Source: Galaxea fascicularis
Taxonomy: Eukaryota; Cnidaria; Anthozoa; Scleractinia; Euphylliidae
Reading direction: 5' to 3'
NCBI GenBank assembly: GCA_948470475.1
Contig: OX419343.1
Span: forward strand, 5,473,133 to 5,537,132
DNA length: 64,000 bases
The position numbers were made by a program, and so were the translations under genes. The notes beneath the pieces are model-generated. The model was not told where the DNA came from, did no database searches, and saw only the letters and a list, made by a program, of their open reading frames with translations. Each line of letters starts with the position of its first letter. Position 1 is the first letter of the stretch. Shown piece by piece: positions 23,801-36,300 of the stretch.

Positions 23801-26800
23801 TAAGTCCAGACAGCCTTGTTCTCAATTTGTACTAAAAGAGATTTGTTTTAGCATACAACAGCAAAAAGGAACGATAAACACCGACGTTTCAGAGTGATCA
23901 TAACTCCACTACATTGATGGTCAACTAGAAAGCTTTCGCTACTTTGACCACCATACACATTCTATAACCTGTACTGTAATTACTTATCGAATAATCATGT
24001 GTTGTAAATATACTTTTCTTCCTATGTTAATTTTATGTAAATAGTGTGAATAAATTAACCTTGCAGGGCTGTCGCTAATTTTTGAAGTAGGTGGGGATAT
24101 ATAAAAAAATAACCGGGGCTCAAGTTGCTGAAGTGTAGTCAACATGCTGATTTTATATTGAAGTAGCCACGAATATACCTAAAAATATGAGGGGAAAATC
24201 CCCGGCCCCCAGCCCTTAATGACAGCCCTGCCATTGTCAAGGAAACTATGTAACACATCCTGAGATCCGGAGTCCTGAGCCATGATCTCATCATCTTTTT
24301 CCAAGTGAACAAAAACTGGGACAATACCCAACAGCTGGTCAACAACAACAATACCCCGTACAGATCTTTTTAAGCACCATAGAGGGAAAAATGAACATTT
24401 TTTTTTCATCTACTTACACGAATAAGTCGTTGTTGTGTAAGATGGTGTTGTTGTTGCTGTTGTTGCTGTTGTGCCTGCTGTATTTTCTGTTGTTTTTGTA
24501 AATGTAAAAGCCTCTCTTTCCAAGCCAGTTGTTCCTTCTGTTGGATTTGTTGCTCCAAGTGTTCTTTGAGTGCTGCCTGAGAATCCTTGTGCAACTGTTG
24601 CTGTTGCAACTCTTGCAATTGCTGCAAGTTCAGTTGCAGGTTTTTCGTTCCAATTTGTTGAAGAAGAAGCTCCTGTTGGAGCTGTTGAATGAACCGACCT
24701 GGGTTTTGCTGGCACTGCCGTTGCTGTTTTAAGAACTGCAAGTGTTGTTGCTGTAAAAGTTCTTGATTTTGAGCTTGCTGGCTCAGCGCCATGCCATTTG
24801 AGAGATTTGAAATACTTAAGCCAGGTGCTGATAAAGACTGTCCTAATCGTCGATGCACCTTTAACTGACTACCCAATTGTGATGATGCTGCAGATGCAGA
24901 AAGTGCTGAGCTAAGGGGTGATAACAAATTGTTGGAAGCTTCAGGTGATAAAGAAGCCCCTGGAGGTGATGTGGTCTGCCGTACTGAAGAATTCATTTTC
25001 AAATGTTGTCCTCCAAAGCCCATTGCCAACATCTGTGCCTGAGCTTGTGCTAAAGCTAGCTGCTTCCATCGTGCTTGATGGAGAGCAGCTGCTGCAAGAT
25101 CACTCTCTTCCTCCTCTTCTTCAATTCCATCCGTAATAGTTTGACTTGAATATGGACTCTGGACCTCCATGTGCGTCGCATCTTTGCTTGACAAGCTACT
25201 GGTGTGGCTCATTGCACGTGGCTGCTGTGCAAGTTGATTAGAAAGCCACAACTGGCTGTGGCCTCGCCCATGGTCTAGCCCTGATGGGTAGCGTGGAATT
25301 GCTTGGAGGTTGGGTAGACTGTGACCAAGTCCTGAGCCAGGACCAGTGCTCAGAGGTGATGATCCCTATAAGAATGAGTTCTGTCTTAAAGGTCTTACAT
25401 TTGTAACTCTTTTAGTTGCCAGCAGCCAGCCAAAACCCCTCATGTTGCCAACCTCACAAAAACACATTGACATATTATTCACAGACAAAGTTATGGAAAA
25501 TTCAACATTTCTGGCAATAAAGCACTGTGGCATTGAATTTGTGCAAGGGTGGCTACACGTGCCATTCAAAAACTTATTGGGGAGACAACATTTTCAAAAA
25601 ATTACTGTCCCTACAATAATAAATATTGCCCTTGTATCTATGGCTCTGCAATCCACATTAAATAAACATGATTTGTGGTCAACTTGCCTCTCTGTGTGGG
25701 GAAGCAGATGTTGACTGGGCGTTTGGTGATCCTGGACTTGCACAATCCATTTCACCTCCTGCATTTTCCACTAGAAAAATACAATGTTAAGAAGTCAGAG
25801 CAGTAACAATACCTCAGTCCATAAAATACACCTACATGTACTACTGGGCATGGGTAATACTGAAGACACCATGAAGGGAAGAGCCCGTGACTGATTCAGT
25901 TTGTGCATCTTCTTTACTTACAAAACCCAAGTACATTACACTACATGTAATGCTATTAATTGTTAATAGCATTAGTCACGCTACATCACTTACAGGTTAA
26001 GCTTCTCTGAATTCTGCTTCCATTGGGTCGATCCCTCCGCCTGTGTAACAGAGGGCTTCCATAATTATTCCTGAGTCTGGCTTTGAGGCGTGACTTCACT
26101 TTAAGATTTGGTTCAGAAGCTACAAGGAAAAAAATTACTTTGACACCCTAACCAAATTTATTTGCTAATCACCCAACCAAGCTAGGAATATTTACGGTGG
26201 AATATTAAAGTGTTAATTTTGTGCTTTAACAAGATTCCATTTAAAAGGAGGCTAAATTTCTTTTGAAGAGACCATGTTTCTAGTATACCATAACCATTTT
26301 GAAACTTTTTGTGGCAAAATTGACTCATGCTTGACCAAAATTTAAAACTAACTTGCTTGACCCACATGTAATATGATTTCATTTCCCATTATGCTTGTTT
26401 ATTTCTTCTCTTTCAGAATGCCCTGTTTTTCAAAGTCGAAAGTTCCTCTACGAAAGCCAAATAAGATTGAAAGGCAGCTTAAATCCAGATACATGCAACC
26501 CAATTGTCCCAGTTGTCTAGATATCATGATTATTTTAATTTGCATGGTTTGCATAATCAGCCAATTTTTTATGTTATACATCTGGTTTATTTAAAACTGT
26601 AAATATAAAAAGCCACACCTGTTTTGCGGAGGGGGAAGTTATCTCCATCATACCCAGCTCCCAGTGGAGCTAATCCATCTGAATCACGTTCATACTGTTG
26701 ATTCCTGCAAACAAAATGAGAGTAATCACTGATAACACTTTGTTTCATAACTACCTACTGTTCTTCAAGTGTCAAACACTTGCATTAAGTCCAGGGCCCA

Positions 26801-29800
26801 GTTGTTCGAAAGCGGATTAACATAATCCAGGATTAGTGTAAACTTTGGTTGCAGTTTTTAACTATTGGATGAAAGTTGTTTTCGCTGCTTTTTGTTTTTT
26901 CAGGATTGACTTCCCCTAATCTAAAATTTTGCAGAATATTGGCATTGAAAAACATTTGGAGACAGAGAAATAAGCTCCTTGATTAATTTTTAATCCTGGA
27001 TTAGCATTCATCGTCTTTCGAACAACCGGGCCCAGGTCTACATTATATTGGCACAAAACCACACAGTTTACAGTACATACTACAAGATGAACTTTAGTAA
27101 GGTGAAGATCTGACATTATACCAAATTCCAAAAAAGATATGAGTACGGGATGGCAGGTACAATGCTGATACAGAGGGTACATGTATAGTTATTTTCATTT
27201 CAAATATTCATTAGTCAAACACAATAATTGATTTTAATAAAACACAGTGTGCTTCAGTCTGATGGCTGTACGCAATCAAAAAAAATTATATCAAATAACC
27301 AAAAATCTCAGAAATTGAATGGTCCCCAAACAAACTCTTGATTTAAAAATAAAATTGACTACCTGACTAACAGTGAAAAGAACACAAACAAAACTTGGTT
27401 TTCTAGATTGTACACAATATTGCTGAACCCAATTCAACATCATTAAATTTGGTTGGATCCTTAACACTGTTTCTTTAAATAAAAGTCAACTAACAGTATT
27501 TATTTATTATTTGAACATAATTCAAACTAACCAATGCTTGAATGCTTGAGCTCCAGACAGTGATGCCAATGCTAGATCTCTCTGCTTTTTGCTTATTACA
27601 AATTCATGAAGCCTCTTTTTCACCTCACTTGATGAAACTGAACATAAAAGAAAAAAGCAGTTTTCAATTACTAGTTACACAATGCAAAAATAAGTGTTCC
27701 ACTTGACAACTCTGCCTCCTATAGTTCTTCCATTTTGTTATATTGCATACCCAACAGGAATCAATACCTTTTTAGAAGAAAAAAAAACAGCAAAGCTTAT
27801 CCATCAGTGTTTACAGTGCTGCTAATGGTTTATTCGGCTTTGAAAAGACAAAAGTGTACAAAGAATTACCGTAGACTGAGACAACATTATGCATCTATCA
27901 ATGTTAGTCCTGAGGAGGGGGGGTATGGGATGGGGTGGGAACTTTGATCTGAAGCAAAAATTTTGAGTCAAACCTCCCAACCCTTCCCCTCCTAAAATTT
28001 CAAGTTCAAAGTTCCCAAGGTAGGGACTGAGAACCAAGAGTTTGACCTGTTGAATGCTTAATAAAAATACAAACACTCCTTGTCCATGTTTTATAATCTG
28101 TTGTTTTTTTTGATAACAGGCACGACTAGTGGATGTTACAAGTAGCGTATGTTTAGCATAATCAATCTTATCTTTCCAAACTAGAAATACATGATGAATA
28201 TTACAAACAATAATTAATTTCAACTATTTAGCATCCATGGTCATGGCAGGCAGCATCATAGCGTGTGTTTTAGTCCAAGCTCAGGAAACCGTCTTTGATG
28301 AATACTTCTTCACTTTTCAAGTTCAGTCAAACCTACTCACCCTGGGGTCAACATTTTCAAAGTTTGTCAACATTCCCCACCTGGGGCGTGAAATTTCAAA
28401 CATTGAGATTCTTGGGAAACAAAATTCACTGTTCCCTTGGGGCCAGTCATTAAGTGTTAAATATTTCACCCAAGAGGACAACCATGGTAATTAACATAGG
28501 CCTGTACATCACCATAACATCAACCAGGGTTGCAAATCAAAGTCATGTCCTGTCCTGTCACCCATTAGGCAAGACAAGAAAAAGAACTACTATCACTGTT
28601 TTAGAGGAAACTAACTTTCTGCTGGGGTAATGCTTGCTTAGTCAATCTTAGAAAAAGTACCAGTAACTACAATCCCATTTTCAACAAAACTAGCGTTTAG
28701 ATGAGGATTGCTTAGTCAATCCAAGAAAAAGTAAAAATAATTAATGTCGTGCAATCACTTTTTCAAAGTAAACTAACTTTCTGACAGGGGTTGCTGTGAT
28801 GATTGGGACTGCTGTGGTGCTGCTGGTGTCTGCTGCTGTTGCTGTTGGGAATAATGGGCATCATGACCTGATGGTTGCGGGTAATGCTTGTGAGTGGAGG
28901 ATGATTGAGTTGGAGGTTGTGCAGTTGTTTCTTGTTTGATCTTGGATTGTTTCTCGGGGGGCTCTCCATCCTGATCCATTGACAAACAGCCTTCTGCCCT
29001 CTCCGTTGGATCTTCAGGCTCGACCTGATGGAAGTAGAACAGACATGTCAAAGCATGAGAGAACCTTCACGATATAGGTGCAAAACAACCACTAAAGGAA
29101 TATGAAAATTTAATTCTTTTAAATGTGGGGTCTCCGAATGAAATACAGAACTCTCATACAAGCTCGGTAATTGCAACATTGGTCTTGAGAGTCAATTTGA
29201 TGCTTAATCATTAAATGACACTATTTGGCCAGTACATTAATTTTAGACTCCACTAGCCCATGAACTAGTTTGTTAAAAAAGTTTTAAGGTTGAGCACTGG
29301 TGGGAAGCAGGAGTATTCTACTTAACTGGTACACACCTTAATTTTTGGTTGTGTAAAGTGGTATTCTCTTTCCTTTTTGACACTTTCTTCCTGTTCTCGT
29401 TGACGGTGCTGTTCCTCTTGTCTCTTCAGCAACAATCTCTTGCGCTCCAAGATGCCAGACCGCTGAATATCAAGTTGATACTGAAAACAATTAGTAAAGG
29501 AAAGCAACTTCATAAGGCACTTGTCAAAGCTGAACGGCACAGTTTTTTGATAAGCAATATATCTTTTGATGTGAATGCATTAAAATTTCCCCCTCTTCTT
29601 GAATAATATTTTCTTACATATCAGGCCCAGGCAGAGGTTTTGGGTATACAGTATCAGGCCATTATAAGCCACACAATTATATAGTACATGTATTTTGTTG
29701 CCACAATATGGGTATAAAGTATATGGTTTTTCCCAAATTTTTGCTATTCAGAATGATTTGGTATATAAATTATATAATTCTGGGTATTCAATATAAACCT

Positions 29801-30229
29801 TACTTTGGTATCATGGAGAAAACTGAGAATATACTAACCCAACCCTCCTTGGCCAGGCCTTAACTTAACAAGCCAAAATGTATACAACTCTAAACCCTTT
29901 CACAGAGAGACGTCACACATTTCATCGCCTGAATTATTACAACACACAGACCCTTATTTTCAAACAACCCAACAGGGTACATGAATATAATTATTTTCAA
30001 AACAAAATTTAGCAAAATTGTTTAGTTTGGTAAACAACGAAATGTAAAGATCAGGACAATGCAATTATTATGAAGAACTAAATTAAGTGTAGGCAGTCTG
30101 TGCTTGTCAGTAGTCTTTTCTCCTATGTAATAATTACAAAGCTTCCTGAGTCTGTTAAAATAATTTTTCCTTAACCCTTCAAAACTGCAAAACAATTTCA
30201 TTAATTTAATCCAATCTTTCAAATGATAT

Positions 30230-30287
<58 letters not shown>

Positions 30288-30314
30288 AAAATTGGACGAG
30301 CGCACAGCGCGAGT

Positions 30315-30375
<61 letters not shown>

Positions 30376-33300
30376 ATTAATCGTATCTATAACAAATTTC
30401 GAGATTAAGAAGAACGCACGCGCAGAACCAATCAGAATCGAGAATTTTGTTATAGCTACGATTAACTGTCTTATTGTGCCCTTGAAAAAGGGGCCCATAA
30501 TACAAGTGCTGTACAATACACAGCTACACTGTAAAACTTGCAGATTACTGGTAATTTGTTGCCCAAACACATTTTCTATAGAAGAAGTGGAGAGAAGTTA
30601 TTAAAAATATTAAGCAACTTAATCATGTGTGATCCTGTTCTTAATTCTCATGAACACTCTGTTTTATAAAGCACTGATATTAAGAGGTAAAATTGCTATT
30701 GGCCGTTCCAAAATTGAAAAGGGAACTGGGGTGAGTTTCAAATTTTGAAGTAATCAATGAATTGACACCATCATATGAAAGATAACAGTGAGATTGGTCG
30801 TTTTGACCAAGTTTGATTCTCAAAATTAGAGACGTTTGTACGGATTTTGAGCTATGTTTCAAGGTCCATAACTTGGTCTCTGTTCAACTTAAAAAAATCA
30901 AATTTGGTCAAATCACCAATCTCAATGTTATCTTTCATGTGATGGTGTCAATTTATCGATTACTTCAAAATTTGAAACTCACCCCAGATCCCTTTTCAAT
31001 TTTGGAATGGCCAATTAATCACTAATGGGGTTGAAAGGGTTGAACAATAAATCAAATGGTACCTGAAGTTCATGCTGTTGCTGCTGCTTCAGGGCTTGAA
31101 GCTGCTGCTGAAAGTTTTGATACAACAGCTGCTGTTGCATTTCTTGTTGTTGCTTCAGATGAAATAGCTCTGCAAGCTGCTGCTGATGACTTGCCGACAG
31201 AATAAAGCGTGGCATGCCCACACCCTCAGCAGACACAGAAGCAGCATAGTGGTTGTTCATGTCTGGTAATAAAAATTAAGTTCACTAAGGTAAGTATGTT
31301 ATTTTTCAAATCTACTTAACTAAGAAACTAAGCTAGAAAGTGAAACTTGAGACTTAAAAGTAGCCATCTAGACTCAGTATCAGCTTACACCACTCACTCA
31401 AAGCAAGCTCTTAGTAGCCACTTCCAACAATTTTTGTTTGTGTATTGAAATTATGAAGAGAAACTTGATATCTGTCACTTGTTGGGGCTTAAAGGGTTAC
31501 CATTGACATTTTTTTAGTTTTCAAAACAGATCGCCCTACACTCAATTGCTCAAACATTAATCTGCTGTGGGGTTCAGGTAAAATATCCATACCTCCACCC
31601 CCCCCCCCACCCCCACTATGGAAGGTTTTTTGTTTTTCCCCTTCCCTCACCCCTCTGTAAAATCCAATTTTGCTGTTGTCACACCCTCTCCTCCCCCTTG
31701 GAATTTCCACTGACCAGCCATTACAGCTCAACATCAATGGAGAACTTTGTAATGACTTCTTACCAGCATAATGTGGTGCAAGTGGAACAACTGGAACTCG
31801 GTTGCTGCTCGCTGTAACTCTTGTTGGAGAGTCTGAAACAATGTGTTCAATTCTTTAACATTTCTTTTACAAATTAGCATTGACTGGCCAGCAAACAATA
31901 ACTTTACTTGTTTAATTAGAATATATGGAGAAAATTACATTTGTGGCTGTATTACAGTGCCAACACTGCTAGGCACATCTTGGCATAAAGGAAGTTCCTG
32001 ACAACAACTGGTGAAATAAAGTGATTGAAACTTTACTTTGCAATTTTGGGTAACGTGAAAACCGTGAAATATCCATGTGCACCAAGGAAACACAGTAGAC
32101 AAAGCATGCAACCCATATTTGGCCAGTCCCATTGTTCTACCATGCTTCTATTGTTGTGGCTTAGTTATACACTTTATAACCTTTATTGAAGATATACATG
32201 TACAGTGTACATGCTATCATAATAATAAATCATGATAAATTATTAAATAAATAGAAATATATACAAAATGACATAGTCCATGTCTGCCCACAAATAGCAA
32301 CCTAAGACTGATCGCGATGTAGTGGAGTTTGCAAACCACTATCAGCTTGAATTCTGTGGCCACAAAATAAAAGAACAAAAGAATTCTGCTCTGGTTTGAG
32401 GGTTAAAAAAACAGCACATTTGATGTCACAACTCCCCCGGTGGTCACCTGTCAACCTACATGTATCTACAAGTATAAATGGAAGGGGCTCTCCACATTCT
32501 AAAGAATGGTTCATATAGTTACAACATTACAAAATGTATCTGCTGATTGGAATGTTACCAAGTGACTCTAAAACAAGAGATGTAAGAATCATCCACACAC
32601 ACAAAAAGAAATTTTAAGGGCTAACGTTTGTGAATCACTAAATTGATGCATTCCAAGAAAAGTTGCTGTGAGCCACTCAACTCATCAGTTAGCAGGGCTC
32701 TCACTAATTTTTGAAATAGGTGGGGATATACAAAAAAATAGCCAGGGATTCAAGTTGCTGTAGCAGGTCAACATGCTGGTTTTAGATCAAAGTAGCCCGG
32801 AATGTACTGTACCTCAAAATAGGAGGGGAAAATCCCTGGCCCCCGCCCTTAATCACAGCCCTGAGTTTGGAATCCAAAAGAGAAGTGCCCTACTTGCATT
32901 ACATTTCACACTTCACTGAGTCTTTTGCTATCATCAAAATAAATAGTCCTAGATAACATCTTGCTATTGCATTACCCAACACAAAAATTAATCAAAATCA
33001 AGTTACTCCTCCTCTGTATAATTCATCTTTCATTGATTTTCTATAGTATCTTCAGTTGATAAAAATTTAATTTTTCAATTGGACATTTTGTGATGGTAAT
33101 TTTGGTTACAAAGTTGGTTGATCATGTGTGGAAACTGAGTGGATGAACAAAATAAGTATTTCATGGAATTAAAGGAGTTAAATCATCCTCACACCTTTCA
33201 CAGCTATTATCTGACTTAAAAATGCATCCTTTGACTTTTCTAGCCATTCAAATAACATTCACGTTTCGAATCAGACTCATCTGACCTTATATGTGACCCA

Positions 33301-36300
33301 AACTTCAAAAGTTGGCCATGAATCACTGTGGTCACAACCTTTCTAAACTGTCATGACAAATCTTCTCTGGTTGTTTATACATGTAGTTTAATAGTAAGGA
33401 TTTGTATGGAGTTAAGTACATAAACCATAGTGACAATATGATTATCTCGGGTTTCCATAGTTTTTTAAATAGCCAACTGAGCTAGCTAAAGTAAGCGGTG
33501 ACCTGATTAATTTTTTTTAATCATTTTAATATCATGGTAAAGTAGGCGGCTGTGAAAAGTAAATTTTGGCAAAGTAGGTGGTAGTTTTCACCGGTTGGCA
33601 GCTTCTAATGAAATGCAGGTTTACATCAAAGTTTTAAATAGATTGTCAGTGCTGATATTCTGTGGATGTCAGACGTTTCGGGACCACCGTCCCTTCATCG
33701 GTGAGATGGCCATTAAGCAAAACATGCACTATGATACTCGAAAAGTGCTCACAGCTTAAGTTCAAATGAAATTGAAATCAATGGTCATACTGTTGGGTTG
33801 CAGAGTTTGGCACGCAAATAGCATGCCATCTTTCCATGGTGCTACGGAATCCTGCTCTAATTACACATGGTTGCCAAAGCCACAGGATTTTCAAATTCCC
33901 TGACTTTTCCCTGATTTGACCCTGACAAATGTTAAGTTTCCCTGACCTACTAAATTTAAAACAATGCACAAATTAGTCCTGCTAATGGCCTCCAACCTCC
34001 CCTCACATAATTTAAGCTGTCAACTGATGCTGACAACTCGCATTCCTGTTTACACAAAAAAAACATCACTGGGTTGGCAATAAATAAATTACTACCCTTA
34101 AAATTTCACTTTTCCCTGACTTCTCTCAAAGACTTAAATTTTCCCTAACTTGGGAGTGAAATTCCCTGATTTTTCCCTGAACTTGAAGAATTTTTTTCCC
34201 TGACCATTTCCTGACCTGTGGCAACCCTGTCACACACCATATCGTGTCTTTTGCAAACAAGCCTACATCATTCAATAACTACATCTACATTTTAAGTGTT
34301 TGGTGCACAGACTGTTTCCTATTCTGAAAGTGTACATTACTGTTGTCATCCAAATGAGAGCAACTGCAACAGCGCTAGTCTCCTGTTATTTCATTCCTTG
34401 TACAAGTCTCTGACAAAATGAAATTTTAAACTCCAGCCCATATGGTGCTGGGGACAGGTTGTGACAGACAGGTGTTTTTTGACAAAATATTGAATTTATT
34501 TTTAGAAATTTGGTCCAACGAGCATAATTTAACTCTACATTATACCCAGTTAGCTTGACAAACAGACAAAGTGGAATACTAATTATTTAGCACACTGTTA
34601 AGAATAATATTCTGCATATTCCCTACATCTTTTACAAACCAAACCAAAACCTACTGCCCTCTTCTTGGTGGGTTCAAAAAGATGCACTGTACATAATTAT
34701 GTAAGACCACAGTTTCAAGGTGCTTCGTTTTTTTCACAATCCACAAAGACTGATCATCTGATCAATTTTTTTTTTCAGTTTGTCATCTGCATCTTTACGG
34801 TCGTTAAAAAAAAAATGAATTTCACTGACAGGGAAAAGGTGACGTGTTGATAAAAACGGCTACTGGTACATATTTTAACCCTTTCGCTCCTGAACCGGCC
34901 GAAACCGGCCGGCCGGAAATGCTCTGCTATTCCTGAACCGGCCAAAACCGGCCGAAAAAAGCGACTCTGTTTTGCTCCTCTCTCCCCTCCCCTAGAACTA
35001 AATATTAGATGGACAAACGTTTGTCCATTGTTTAGGAGTTATTGACCAATCACATTGCAGTTACTGCGCATAACAAAGGTCTCCCAAGGAAGAGAGAGAG
35101 GGTTGCAAATTTCGTCTTATCTCATGTGCGAAGCGCGAAAACATGGCGACCGTCACGATTCGTTTCTATGAAAGAAACGTTTGTGAATTGTCATCTGCAA
35201 GCTGGGCAATCACTTAGTTTATGATCAACTTGGAGCCGATAAAGCAGAGAAGCTTCCGTTGTGGGATTATTTGCTTTATCGACTCCAAGTTGATCATAAA
35301 CTAGGTGAGAATGGCGAGGGGTCTAGATGTAAGTGTCGAGGAGTATAGAGCGATTTTCGGAGATTCTGATAGTGAAGACGTCGGAGATATTGAGGGAGAC
35401 GGTTCAGATATCGATTTTTCAGGAATTGATGAAGATGATGAGGAAAGTGGCGAGGAAGTGGGTGGCAGAATTCGCAATGAAAGAGCTGCTGAAGGCGCCT
35501 CTGATACCGATGATGAAGAAGAAGAGCAATGGACCGATCATCTCAGTAACATCCCAGTTGATGACTTTACAGCACAAGCTGGTTTTCTCATAGATGTAGG
35601 AATCGATCCGAAAGCTGATAATTTTTTTTCATTTATGTTTGGCGAGGATCTTTTTGATAGAATTGTGGTGGAGACGAATCGCTATGCTCGTCAAAAATTA
35701 GCCGGCAATGAACAGCGTCTCGGTCGATGGCGGGATGTAAACAAAGATGAAATGAAAGCATACTTTGGAATCTGTGTGATCATGGGGTTGAATATTTTGC
35801 CTAAAGTTGCCAACTACTGGTCTTCTGATGTATTTCTGGGCAATGAGGCAATAAAACGAGTCATGCCGAGGAACAGGTTTGAAGAAATAAGTCAGTATTT
35901 CCACCTAAACGATTCAACTTCGGAGCCCGCACGTGGCGAAGAAAATTATGATCGCCTTTACAAATGTCGGCCCGCTTTGACAATGATTTTGAGAAATGTT
36001 CAATGCTGTTATTTCCCCACTAAAAACATTTCTATTTACGAGGGAATGATAGCTTTTAAAGGCAGATTATCATTCCGCCAATATTTGCCAGCAAAACCAA
36101 CAAAATATGGCATAAAGGTGTGGATGGCAGCTGATTCTTCGAACGGATACGTTCTAAATTTTTCTGTTTACCTTGGAAGCGAAGGCGAGAATCGAAGGCT
36201 TTACGGACTAGGTTATGATGTGGTAATGAGCATGGCGCGTCCTTTCTTGAATAGAAAGCACCACCTTAATTTCGATAATTTCTTTTCAAGTCCAGTTCTT

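Noticed and set aside
24410..24732. Frames overlapping HDAC exon 10 on both strands
   Set aside because: The HDAC frame continues through with homology; the others are shadows of its Gln-rich codons.
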